Below are positions 48,922-58,362 of a stretch of DNA of 64,000 nucleotides, one piece after another. Position 1 is the stretch's first letter, and each line of letters opens with the position of its first letter. The notes below the pieces were generated by a model. The model saw only the letters and a list, made by a program, of their open reading frames with translations, had not been told where the DNA came from and ran no database searches. Source of the DNA: CAYYMH01 sp964472785 (GTDB lineage: Bacteria; Zhuqueibacterota; Zhuqueibacteria; Thermofontimicrobiales; Thermofontimicrobiaceae); NCBI GenBank assembly GCA_964472785.1, contig CAYYMH010000002.1, forward strand, positions 1 through 64,000. The letters are read 5' to 3'. The translations under genes and the position numbers were made by a program.

Positions 48922-49421
48922 ATTTACCTCCCATCCCCCATGATGTGCTTATATGTGAACTGATTTATTTTATTAACATTCATTTAATTATTATAAATTA
49001 ATTTGGGATGGATATTTCAAGCAGATACGCGAATAAAACTTGAATTTCAAACAACTGCTATTTTAAATCCGAATTTCGTTGCCATACCTTAAAATATAAT
49101 AATCAACTCACACTAAAACGCAGTTAAAAAATAAATGCCTAATAATGTAATCTTATAGTTTAGTATTAGATGTTCAACAATATCTCAAACCAAAATATAA
49201 ATCAAAAATGCAAATAATATGCCAAAAAAAGATTTTATAAATTCTTTATGTTTTTATTTTTAATCCAATTACAGTTTTGTTTGAACCAAATTTTCGTTTC
49301 ATTGAACATATCAAATTAATGATTATTCTTGTTGAAATATAATTTTCTGAGACCCTTTTTTATTGACATCTCATCCAGTATATCTTAAACTAAAGCCTAC
49401 ATATCTGTTATGATTCAATCT
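48922..49421 (-). other. Intergenic region, strongly AT-rich, no gene seen
   Basis: Five hundred bases between the start at 48921 and the stop at 49422 hold no credible gene or strong hairpin. A weak promoter-like pair on the minus strand (TTGAAA at 49020-49015, TATAAT at 48995-48990, 19-base spacer) lies about 70 bases before the start at 48921. The interval separates two transcription units, probably containing the promoter of the 44128-48921 gene. Confidence 0.45.
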
Positions 49422-52400
49422 TTATTTTATGAGCAGCATTTTTCTGATTTGATTGTAACTTTCTGTTTCAATACGATACAGATAGATACCGGAACTCGCC
49501 CTGTTTCCATATCGATCTTGACCGTTCCAAATGACTGAATGATAGCCAGGCGCTTTCATTTCATCGACAAGTAGTTGTATTATTTGTCCTTTTATATTAT
49601 AAATTGTAACTTTGACGTATGATTGAATTGGTATCAAAAATTCGATTTTAGTTTCAGGATTAAACGGGTTCGGATAGTTTTGTTTCAGGAAGAATTCCTT
49701 TGGCAATTCACGATATTTTTGCTTAACACTGGACAGGAGTCGAAAATTTGCTACCAGAGTTGTATCTTTGTTCATCATTAATGATTTAACGGATAATGTG
49801 TCCCTTGTATCGTTATTCCAATATGCAAAAGCATAATCCACACTGTTGACTGCGCTAATGTTGACATCAGAGCCAAAGTCATAATCAATTTGATTAGGAT
49901 CTTTTTCAATATCTCCAGAGTTTTCAGGAACAACATCCACAGTTAGCTTGCAACCAGTGATCGAAACCTTTTTCTCATCCGACCATTCTGAAATGACAGA
50001 GATATTATTTTTACTTCTTGCTCTCCCCTGAATTATAAAATTTCCGGACTTGCTATAATTATGAATTTGAGTCGAATCTCCCCACTCCGACAACTGACCA
50101 TCTCCCCAATTAAACTGGTACTCAACCGCATGTCCCATATTGCTTTCTGAACCTGTTACTTTGAATTGTAATGGTTGTGCTCGATAACCTTGATCAGGTC
50201 CATCAATCAATGCAGGTTTTGAAACCATTTCCCCTATTTGTTTAAAGACGCTTGTTACATTTTTGTTTTTGTCCATTACCAACTGAGCAGGGTTGTCATT
50301 TCCAACCAAATCTCCACTCCAACGATCAAACATGAATCCCTGCTTGCCAACAGGATAAAGTACAACTGTATCGTGGTAAGCGTATTCTGTTTTAAAAGGA
50401 TTCTCGGCAATTAATCCGGATGCAGCGGGTTCAATATTCAAATTAAGGACAAATCCGATAATTATTATTGTATGCGGATTTGACCAGGAAGAAATGATAT
50501 TTGGATTCACTTTGGACCGCGCACGGACTTTAACATTCACAGTATCACTAAAAAAATAAATATGACTTCTTTCATTGCCATCCCATGAAGATAACGTACC
50601 ATCACCCCAATCAAATTGATACTCAATCTCATTAGCAAAAGTATTGATCGATCCACTTGCTATAAAAATTAAATTTTGGCCAACCACACCATTTTCTAAA
50701 CCTTCCGGTGTATTTGGTACGGTCACTATTTCCACAGCTTCAGCAAAATGAGCTGTTACCTTTTTATCGCCTGTCATCATAATTTGATTCGGATTTTCAT
50801 TTCCGATCAAATCATCGGTCCAATGACTAAACATAAAACCATCTTCAGGAATAGCAATCAATTGGACGTTAGCACCGTCAGCATAAAGCTCATTCATTGG
50901 ATTTACATTGACATTTCCCCAACCAGTCGGTTCAATTTTAATTTCCAAACGATGACCATTGATCTGAATTATTTTTGGTTCTGACCATAATGAGACAACA
51001 CTCGTATTTTCAACTGAACGTGCGCGTGCTCTCACCTCAACTTGTCCTGTGACATAGTAGATATGACTACCATTACCATCCCCCCACAGCGATAAGTTCG
51101 CATCACCCCAATTAAACTGATATTGCAATTCATTACCCATATTGCTTTGTGACCCACTGGCAGAAAACGATAAATTCTGCCCCATGAAACCACTATCAGG
51201 ACCCGTTATCTGCGGCGGGCTTACAATTTCCGGAGTAATAATAAAATTAGCTGTAATATTTAAGCTCTGCTGCAACGTTATTGCTGTTGGATTTTCACTA
51301 TCCTGAATATCACCTCTCCAGGAATCAAAAGAGTAACCAGTTAAGCCAAATGCTGTAAGTTCGACCTGCTCACCTTCAGCATATTTTTCTTTTTCGGGAT
51401 TAACCGATACCGTACCTGTTCCGACAGGATTAATATTGATTGTTAGTGTGTAATCAGAAATGACAATATTATGAAAATCAGACCACTCTGAAACAACCCA
51501 TCCGTGGAATTGACATCGAGCTCTGACTTTTACCTGCATTGTTCCTGCACTATCATAAATATAACTTTGTGAATTCTCGCCCCACCCTGAAGTTGATCCG
51601 TCACCCCAATCAAACTGGTACACTACCGGATGTCCAAAACTGGTCGTCAAATTTTCAGTCGTAAAAGTAATTGTCTCATCACTACTACCATTGCCTGGCC
51701 CCACAGGTACTGAAGGTTGTGGTATTGTTTCGACTGCAAAGTTAGCAGTGATTTCACGATCCCTCTTCATATAAATTCCCCGGGGATTAAGACTATCTTC
51801 AGCAATATCCCCGCTCCAATGAGCAAATTCAAAACTACCATTTGCTGGGATGGCTCTGAGCTGCACAAACTCAAGATGGTTATACTCATCTTTGTTAGGA
51901 TTGATTTCCACATTGCCCGCTGTATCCGGATTAACATTTATTGTCAGAATTAAACCACTGAGGGAAATTTGATGGCCACCAGACCAATCAGACATTATTT
52001 CCTGATGAGTTGAACAGCGTGCTCTTGCTCTTATGGTATAGCTACCTGTAGCTGTGTAAGAATAGCTTTTTCGACGATCTCCCCAATCGGATAGGTTCCC
52101 ATCGCCATAATCCAATTGATATTCGACATCATGACCGAAGCTACTTGATGAGCCGCCAGTACTAAACTCTAAAGTTTCACCGACCACACCTTCATTTGGG
52201 CCGTTTGGTGTATTGGGAACAGAGACGGTTTCATTTATAAAATTCGCAGTTACGGTTTTATTTTCATTCATTATGATAGTATTGGGATTTTGGCTTCCGC
52301 TCAAGTCACCACTCCAATTTTCAAACTGATACGCGCCATTCAAAACATTTGCCGTTAGCCGCACGCTTTCGTTGTAGTCATATCCATCCTTGTTAGGGGT

Positions 52401-55400
52401 TTTATTTACGCTTCCCGCACCTGGAGGATTAACTGCTACTTCTAAATTGAGAGAAGATATCGAAGTATTTCGTGCATTCGACCAATTAGAAACAATCTCA
52501 TTATGTACTGAACAACGTGCTCGTGCTTTGACCTGATAATTTCCTCGCTGCGTATAAATATGATTTTTTGTTGCAGCACCCCAATCTGATTGACCACCAT
52601 CCCCCCAATCGAATTTGTACTCTACCTGATGTCCCAAATTACTTTGTGACCCCCCGGTTGAAAATGTTAAACTTTGCCCAGTAATACCGGTTGACGGTCC
52701 ATTTGGTCTGTCTGGTGTAGAAACATCTTCACTGGAAACAAAATTCGCGGTGACCTGTTTTTTTGACGTCATCGTTATTTGGGTCGGATTTTCCGGCCCT
52801 GTTTTGTCACCAGACCAACCAACCCATTGAAAAATACCAATTGCATTTGCACTCAAATTGACATTAGCCCCACTTGCATACCAAGCACCCGGGGGATTCG
52901 GCTCCATTGTACCACCATTTTCAGGATTTACAGCCGTTGTTAAAAAATATTGTGTCTGCCAATTAGCTGTCACCTCTTTGGGTGAATTCATCGTAATACT
53001 GGCAGAAGCATCTGTACCGCTGTAATCTCCGCTCCAATTGGTAAACACATAACGCGTCCCGTTACTCTCATCCGCCGGTGTCGTCACGCTGAAATCAGCA
53101 TTCGTACCTGAATTATACCAACCCGCGCCCTGAGGATTGTCACGGGCAGAATTAACCGTCAAATAATATTGCGTCTGCCAATTGGCTGTCACTTCTTTCG
53201 GCGAATTCATCGTGATACTGGCTGAAGCATTCGTACCGCTATAATCTCCACTCCAATTAGTAAATACATAACGCGTACCATCACTCTCATCTGCGGGAGT
53301 CGTCACACTGAAATTCGCATTCGTACCAGAATTATACCAATCTTCTCCCTGCGGATTATCATGATCTGAATTTACCGTCAAATAATATTGCGTCTGAAAA
53401 TTCACCGTTACGGTCGCATCTGTACCCGGTACTGTATAAGTATGACTCTGGGAACCGCCGTCACTCCATGATGAATACAGATAACGAACCCCGGCCGCTC
53501 CCGTCTGGGGCGACGAGACTGATAACTCATGCTCACTGTTCTCAACCCAGTTAAACACCTGTTCGGAACTGTAAGTCGTACCATCAACCTGAAATTCTCT
53601 GCCAGAAAGATTCGTATTTATTGTTATCTCAACCAACCGACCATAATTCGCTGTCACACTCTTTGGCGAATTCATTAAGATTTGTTTCGGTCGGGTTGTG
53701 CCACTTGCATCTCCTGTCCAACCCGCCCATTCATATCCAGAAGCTACTGTCGCATCTATCTCCGCATTGCTTCCGCTATCATACCACGCTCCCGGCGGAC
53801 TCGGACTCACTTCTCCTCCAGCAGCCGGATTGTTTGCCGTCGTTAAATAATAATGTGTCTGCCAATTGGCTGTTACTTCTTTGGGTAAATTCATCGTAAT
53901 ACTGGCTGAAGCATCTGTACCGCTGTAATCTCCGCTCCAATTGGTAAAAACATAACGTGTCCCATTACTCTCATCCGCCGGTGTCGTCACGCTGAAATCA
54001 GCATTCGTACCTGAATTATACCAACCCGCGCCCTGAGGATTGTCACGGGCAGAATTAACCGTCAAATAATATTGCGTCTGCCAATTGGCTGTCACTTCTT
54101 TCGGCGAATTCATCGTGATACTGGCTGAAGCATTCGTACCGCTATAATCTCCACTCCAATTAGTAAATACATAACGCGTACCATCACTCTCATCTGCGGG
54201 AGTCGTCACACTGAAATTCGCATTCGTACCAGAATTATACCAATCTTCTCCCTGCGGATTATCATGATCTGAATTTACCGTCAAATAATATTGCGTCTGA
54301 AAATTCACCGTTACGGTCGCATCTGTACCCGGTACTGTATAAGTATGACTCTGGGAACCGCCGTCACTCCATGATGAATACAGATAACGAACCCCGGCCG
54401 CTCCCGTCTGGGGCGACGAGACTGATAACTCATGCTCACTGTTCTCAACCCAGTTAAACACCTGTTCGGAACTGTAAGTCGTACCATCAACCTGAAATTC
54501 TCTGCCAGAAAGATTCGTATTTATTGTTATCTCAACCAACCGACCATAATTCGCTGTCACACTCTTTGGCGAATTCATTAAGATTTGTTTCGGTCGGGTT
54601 GTGCCACTTGCATCTCCTGTCCAACCCGCCCATTCATATCCAGAAGCTACTGTCGCATCTATCTCCGCATTGCTTCCGCTATCATACCACGCTCCCGGCG
54701 GACTCGGACTCACTTCTCCTCCAGCAGCCGGATTGTTTGCCGTCGTTAAATAATAATGTGTCTGCCAATTGGCTGTTACTTCTTTTGGTGAATCCATCGT
54801 GATACTGGCTGATGCATCCGTACCGCTATGATCACCACTCCAATTGGTAAACACATAACGCGTCCCATTACTCTCGTCCGCCGGACTGGTCACACTAAAT
54901 TCAGCATCCGCTCCAGAATTATACCATCCGGCTCCCTGTGGATTATCATGATCCGAATTGACAGTCAATAAATACTGTGTGTTCAAATTTGCCGTAAAAG
55001 TCGTCGATGTAGACGGTGTCACAGTTTGCTCTCTGTTTCCGCCATGGCTCCAAGAATCAAAAATGTATTTAATTCCGCTTCCACCGCTTTGTTCGTTATC
55101 AACACCAATGGTGTGAGATGTATTTTCATACCATTGAGTCGAATATGGAGCGTCCTTTTGTTCTCCGTCAACATAAACTTTCGTTCCGCTTCCGATATTG
55201 GTTGTGACTGTAATATCAATTAAAGTTCCGGTTACCGTAAAAACACCATCAGTTGTATTTGAGGAGGGATCTCCGCCATTAAATATACATTCAACAAAAC
55301 TCATATCGGATGTCTCAGTCGGACTGCCAACCACTGTGTATTCAATATTCACAAGCGTCCCACTGCCAGCCAAGTCGCTTGTTCCAAAACCGCCGACAGT

Positions 55401-55682
55401 AACTTGTCCTTCAACACCAAGGTTTTTAATAATCGACCATCCGCTTGTACTGGATAAAGTACCTTCTGTCTTTACTTCAATTGCATCAATAATATCTTCA
55501 TCAAAATTTATTTTAAACTGAAAGGATATCACGCCAAGACCTGTCAAATCGCTGACGTTAACCGGAACTAAAACTGTTTCACCCCCGTCGCCACTGGCAT
55601 TTGGAATTGTAACATCTACCTGACTAAACACCGAAGCCGCATATAGCAACATACATCCTAAATACAATGTCATTCTTCTCAT
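49422..55682 (-). CDS. Giant secreted cohesin/InlB/PKD repeat protein with sorting domain
   Basis: From the ATG at 55682 the product is 2086 residues. A signal peptide (MRRMTLYLGCMLLYAASVFS) and a cohesin domain ('VDVTIPNASGDGGETV' to 'FNGGDPSSN') come first. About a dozen divergent InlB-like units follow, in three types: 'NPQGAGWYNSGTNA', 'GGEVSPSPPGAWYDSG' and 'GREFQVDGTTYSSE'. Then six PKD-like/InlB pairs lead to the NYPNPFNPET sorting domain. A 903-bp tandem duplication lies in the first half. The frame extends 28 codons further upstream, but that would overlap the preceding gene by 68 bases; AAAGG nine bases before 55682 and the signal peptide support the shorter form, leaving a 16-base gap. 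No enzyme was found, so it is probably a stalk or scaffold. Confidence 0.86.
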   Translation of the reverse strand: MRRMTLYLGCMLLYAASVFSQVDVTIPNASGDGGETVLVPVNVSDLTGLGVISFQFKINFDEDIIDAIEVKTEGTLSSTSGWSIIKNLGVEGQVTVGGFGTSDLAGSGTLVNIEYTVVGSPTETSDMSFVECIFNGGDPSSNTTDGVFTVTGTLIDITVTTNIGSGTKVYVDGEQKDAPYSTQWYENTSHTIGVDNEQSGGSGIKYIFDSWSHGGNREQTVTPSTSTTFTANLNTQYLLTVNSDHDNPQGAGWYNSGADAEFSVTSPADESNGTRYVFTNWSGDHSGTDASASITMDSPKEVTANWQTHYYLTTANNPAAGGEVSPSPPGAWYDSGSNAEIDATVASGYEWAGWTGDASGTTRPKQILMNSPKSVTANYGRLVEITINTNLSGREFQVDGTTYSSEQVFNWVENSEHELSVSSPQTGAAGVRYLYSSWSDGGSQSHTYTVPGTDATVTVNFQTQYYLTVNSDHDNPQGEDWYNSGTNANFSVTTPADESDGTRYVFTNWSGDYSGTNASASITMNSPKEVTANWQTQYYLTVNSARDNPQGAGWYNSGTNADFSVTTPADESNGTRYVFTNWSGDYSGTDASASITMNLPKEVTANWQTHYYLTTANNPAAGGEVSPSPPGAWYDSGSNAEIDATVASGYEWAGWTGDASGTTRPKQILMNSPKSVTANYGRLVEITINTNLSGREFQVDGTTYSSEQVFNWVENSEHELSVSSPQTGAAGVRYLYSSWSDGGSQSHTYTVPGTDATVTVNFQTQYYLTVNSDHDNPQGEDWYNSGTNANFSVTTPADESDGTRYVFTNWSGDYSGTNASASITMNSPKEVTANWQTQYYLTVNSARDNPQGAGWYNSGTNADFSVTTPADESNGTRYVFTNWSGDYSGTDASASITMNSPKEVTANWQTQYFLTTAVNPENGGTMEPNPPGAWYASGANVNLSANAIGIFQWVGWSGDKTGPENPTQITMTSKKQVTANFVSSEDVSTPDRPNGPSTGITGQSLTFSTGGSQSNLGHQVEYKFDWGDGGQSDWGAATKNHIYTQRGNYQVKARARCSVHNEIVSNWSNARNTSISSLNLEVAVNPPGAGSVNKTPNKDGYDYNESVRLTANVLNGAYQFENWSGDLSGSQNPNTIIMNENKTVTANFINETVSVPNTPNGPNEGVVGETLEFSTGGSSSSFGHDVEYQLDYGDGNLSDWGDRRKSYSYTATGSYTIRARARCSTHQEIMSDWSGGHQISLSGLILTINVNPDTAGNVEINPNKDEYNHLEFVQLRAIPANGSFEFAHWSGDIAEDSLNPRGIYMKRDREITANFAVETIPQPSVPVGPGNGSSDETITFTTENLTTSFGHPVVYQFDWGDGSTSGWGENSQSYIYDSAGTMQVKVRARCQFHGWVVSEWSDFHNIVISDYTLTININPVGTGTVSVNPEKEKYAEGEQVELTAFGLTGYSFDSWRGDIQDSENPTAITLQQSLNITANFIITPEIVSPPQITGPDSGFMGQNLSFSASGSQSNMGNELQYQFNWGDANLSLWGDGNGSHIYYVTGQVEVRARARSVENTSVVSLWSEPKIIQINGHRLEIKIEPTGWGNVNVNPMNELYADGANVQLIAIPEDGFMFSHWTDDLIGNENPNQIMMTGDKKVTAHFAEAVEIVTVPNTPEGLENGVVGQNLIFIASGSINTFANEIEYQFDWGDGTLSSWDGNERSHIYFFSDTVNVKVRARSKVNPNIISSWSNPHTIIIIGFVLNLNIEPAASGLIAENPFKTEYAYHDTVVLYPVGKQGFMFDRWSGDLVGNDNPAQLVMDKNKNVTSVFKQIGEMVSKPALIDGPDQGYRAQPLQFKVTGSESNMGHAVEYQFNWGDGQLSEWGDSTQIHNYSKSGNFIIQGRARSKNNISVISEWSDEKKVSITGCKLTVDVVPENSGDIEKDPNQIDYDFGSDVNISAVNSVDYAFAYWNNDTRDTLSVKSLMMNKDTTLVANFRLLSSVKQKYRELPKEFFLKQNYPNPFNPETKIEFLIPIQSYVKVTIYNIKGQIIQLLVDEMKAPGYHSVIWNGQDRYGNRASSGIYLYRIETESYNQIRKMLLIK
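53062..54785 (-). repeat. 903-bp tandem duplication (821-bp exact match)
   Basis: Bases 53062-53882 and 53965-54785 are identical by direct comparison. The period of 903 bp (301 codons) covers several InlB-like units and remains in frame. Confidence 0.92.
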
Positions 55683-55698
55683 GTTCCGTTGCCTTTCA

Positions 55699-58278
55699 TT
55701 ATTCAATCTTGAGTAATTTTTTAACTGATGTAAAGCTACCCATTTCAATCTTATAAATATAGACACCTGCAGACACTTGTTTTTTCATGTGATCCGAACC
55801 ATCCCAACTATACTGATGCATTCCGTTGGGAATATATCCTTCAAATAAAGTCTTCACCTCCTGGCCGGACAAATTAAAAATTTTTATCGAAGCATAGCCA
55901 GAAGTCGGATTATAGAATCTTATTAATGTTGAGGAATTAAATGGATTGGGATAATTTTGAAACAATTTGTAATCACTAACCACTTCATGCTCATCTCCCA
56001 GCATAATTGCTGTTTTTCCGCTAAAATTAAGCACATTATTAATCAAAAACTTTCTTAATTCAATTGATGCTTGACTCTGCGACACCAAGTCTTTTCTTTC
56101 AAATATCACACTTATCAATTGCCCGCCCTCATTCACCGGCTGAACAGTATATAACCCAATCCTTAAGCGCCCTTCCTCGTCATTTTCATAAAATTTAAAC
56201 GAGTCGGCCAAATTCGACCTATTAATTTTTTTAAATCGAAGGAACTCATCATCATAAATTATTCCCAAATCAACAGACAATATGTTTTGGTTGGCTTCGA
56301 CATGAATTGGTAATTGGATTTCATTCTCGATGAAATGTATTTCATCCATTTTCTTATATCGCTGCATGGTATATTTATTCTTTCTGAGCAGACTGGAGTT
56401 GGACCAACCTCCGTCAACATCGCCAATGGCGTAACCTGTAAAATTTTGGTTCCCTTTGTTTGAAGATATATTCTGAATATTTCTTTCTTCAGGAATGAAT
56501 AACCATTCCGCAACATGAGAAGAAGACAACGGCTCTAAACCAACTGCGTAACGCGCGATAAGCGCTGCATCAAAAGTATAGATATCTCCACTTTTGTCTG
56601 CGTCAGCCGCTATTTGTTGTCCATCAGCCAGTTGCTCTAATCCTAACGCGTACCTGGCAGTCAAAGCCGCATCATACATGGTTATATCAAAACCACCAAT
56701 ATCTTCCCCTTTGGGTTTTTCAGGATACAACGTAATGGTACTGTTTGCATCCACACTAAACGAAAAATTTCCGTCTGCGTTGGTTGTTTTAATTGTTGAG
56801 ACATCTCCTGTTACTTGAATATTAACATCTGAAATCGGGTCATTATTTGAATAATATGATACTCTTCCGGAGACTGAATATTCCGGCGGAGAAATCGTAA
56901 CAGATAAGCCATTTGACCAACCCGAAGTTATGTTTGTATGTTGTTCACAACGTGCTCGCGCTCGCACTGAATAAGTTCCCTCGCTGGAGTATGCATGACT
57001 GTTCGTTACTCCGTTCCAAGCTGAATAATTACCATCACCCCAGTCAAATTGATACTCAACTGAATGTCCCATACTACTTGTAGACCCATCGGTTGAAAAA
57101 GTCAAACTTTCTCCACTAACTCCACTGCTGGGACCAGTTGGTCGATCTGGAGTCGAAACACTTTCGGTTGCGTTCGTGTTTTCCCACCAGTAAACAGTAC
57201 CTTGAGTTCTGGACTGACCGATAACATCAATATCTCCATCATTATCCAAGTCTGAGAGAAAAACCGTCTGAGGTTCTCCGATGGAGGAAGTGATCGTGTG
57301 TTTAGTAAACGATTGATGACCATTATTTTCAAACCATGCGATTTCACTCTGTATCCTTGATGTTGCCGCCACATCCAAATCACCATCCCCATCAATATCC
57401 GCAGCTACTGCGTCATGTGAATTAGCGAAATTACTCGAAATTATATGTTTAGTGAAGTTCCCGGAACCATTATTTTCCCACCAGGCTACCTGGCCTAAAA
57501 TATGGGAAGCACTAATAATATCAATATCTCCATCGTGATCCAAATCTACTGGCTCCGCACAATAGGCGCCACTAAAGTTACGATCAATCGTATTTGCACT
57601 AAAGCTTCCGCCACCATTGTTTTTCCACCACACAAGTTTTCTCTCACTGGAACAAGCACCGATTATATCCAACTTACCGTCACCATTAATATCCACGACC
57701 TCAACATCATGCGCCCAGTGAAAGTTTGCATCCAAAGTATGTCTAATAAAGTTTTCGTTACCAACATTCTCATACCAAACTGCGGGTATACCGTCGTTCC
57801 AACCAACTCCGACCATGTCTATATCACCATCCCCATCCAAATCACCAGCGCTGACTCCTTCAGCACTTATTAGATCAGTATCAACAACTCTTCTGGAAAA
57901 ACTCGATCCATTGTTTTTCCACCAAGCGATTGCATTTTCGCTACTTGAAGCCGCGATAATATCTAACTTTCCATCTTTATCAATATCTTTTGCCGAGACT
58001 CGCCATACCGCACCGTATCGATCAATCAACTGATCGCTAAATGAACCGTTTCCGTTATTTCTGTACAAAACAATCTTCCCACCTTGTCCCCCAGCAAGAA
58101 CATCATTTCTTCCGTTTCCTGTGATATCTCCAGCAAAAACGGTAAACGCGCCACTTACATTATTATCCAGCAAATGTCTTGAAAAGGAAACCTGTCCCAG
58201 CGTTTTAGAAAATGGACAAATAATCAGTAAAATCAAAAACATAGCAGTTGCAAGTCTTACAACACATTTCAAGCACAT
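55699..58278 (-). CDS. Secreted FG-GAP/VCBS protein with PKD-like, dockerin-like, cohesin-like and sorting domains
   Basis: The 859-residue product has a signal peptide (1-28, KTLGQ). FG-GAP/VCBS repeats follow (about 30-370), each with a calcium-loop motif such as 'DLDGDGDIDMVG' and 'DIDGDGDLDVAATS' and a 'W(W/Y)(K/E)N.G' phrase; they probably fold as a beta-propeller. One PKD-like domain (about 375-465) is the same type as in the large repeat genes. A regulatory-like beta domain, a dockerin-like pair ('FDITMYDAALTARYALGL', 'AADADKSGDIYTFDAALIARYAVGL'), a cohesin-like domain and NYPNPFNSST complete it. The dockerin-to-sorting part matches the smaller SGNH gene in order. GGAG lies seven bases before the ATG. 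The role is probably surface binding. Confidence 0.86.
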   Translation of the reverse strand: MCLKCVVRLATAMFLILLIICPFSKTLGQVSFSRHLLDNNVSGAFTVFAGDITGNGRNDVLAGGQGGKIVLYRNNGNGSFSDQLIDRYGAVWRVSAKDIDKDGKLDIIAASSSENAIAWWKNNGSSFSRRVVDTDLISAEGVSAGDLDGDGDIDMVGVGWNDGIPAVWYENVGNENFIRHTLDANFHWAHDVEVVDINGDGKLDIIGACSSERKLVWWKNNGGGSFSANTIDRNFSGAYCAEPVDLDHDGDIDIISASHILGQVAWWENNGSGNFTKHIISSNFANSHDAVAADIDGDGDLDVAATSRIQSEIAWFENNGHQSFTKHTITSSIGEPQTVFLSDLDNDGDIDVIGQSRTQGTVYWWENTNATESVSTPDRPTGPSSGVSGESLTFSTDGSTSSMGHSVEYQFDWGDGNYSAWNGVTNSHAYSSEGTYSVRARARCEQHTNITSGWSNGLSVTISPPEYSVSGRVSYYSNNDPISDVNIQVTGDVSTIKTTNADGNFSFSVDANSTITLYPEKPKGEDIGGFDITMYDAALTARYALGLEQLADGQQIAADADKSGDIYTFDAALIARYAVGLEPLSSSHVAEWLFIPEERNIQNISSNKGNQNFTGYAIGDVDGGWSNSSLLRKNKYTMQRYKKMDEIHFIENEIQLPIHVEANQNILSVDLGIIYDDEFLRFKKINRSNLADSFKFYENDEEGRLRIGLYTVQPVNEGGQLISVIFERKDLVSQSQASIELRKFLINNVLNFSGKTAIMLGDEHEVVSDYKLFQNYPNPFNSSTLIRFYNPTSGYASIKIFNLSGQEVKTLFEGYIPNGMHQYSWDGSDHMKKQVSAGVYIYKIEMGSFTSVKKLLKIE

Positions 58279-58362
58279 AGTTCATCTCCAATATTTAAAA
58301 TCAATAATGGACGGTCTCGTTTTTGGGGGAATCGATCAGTTAAAATTTGACCACGCAGGATT

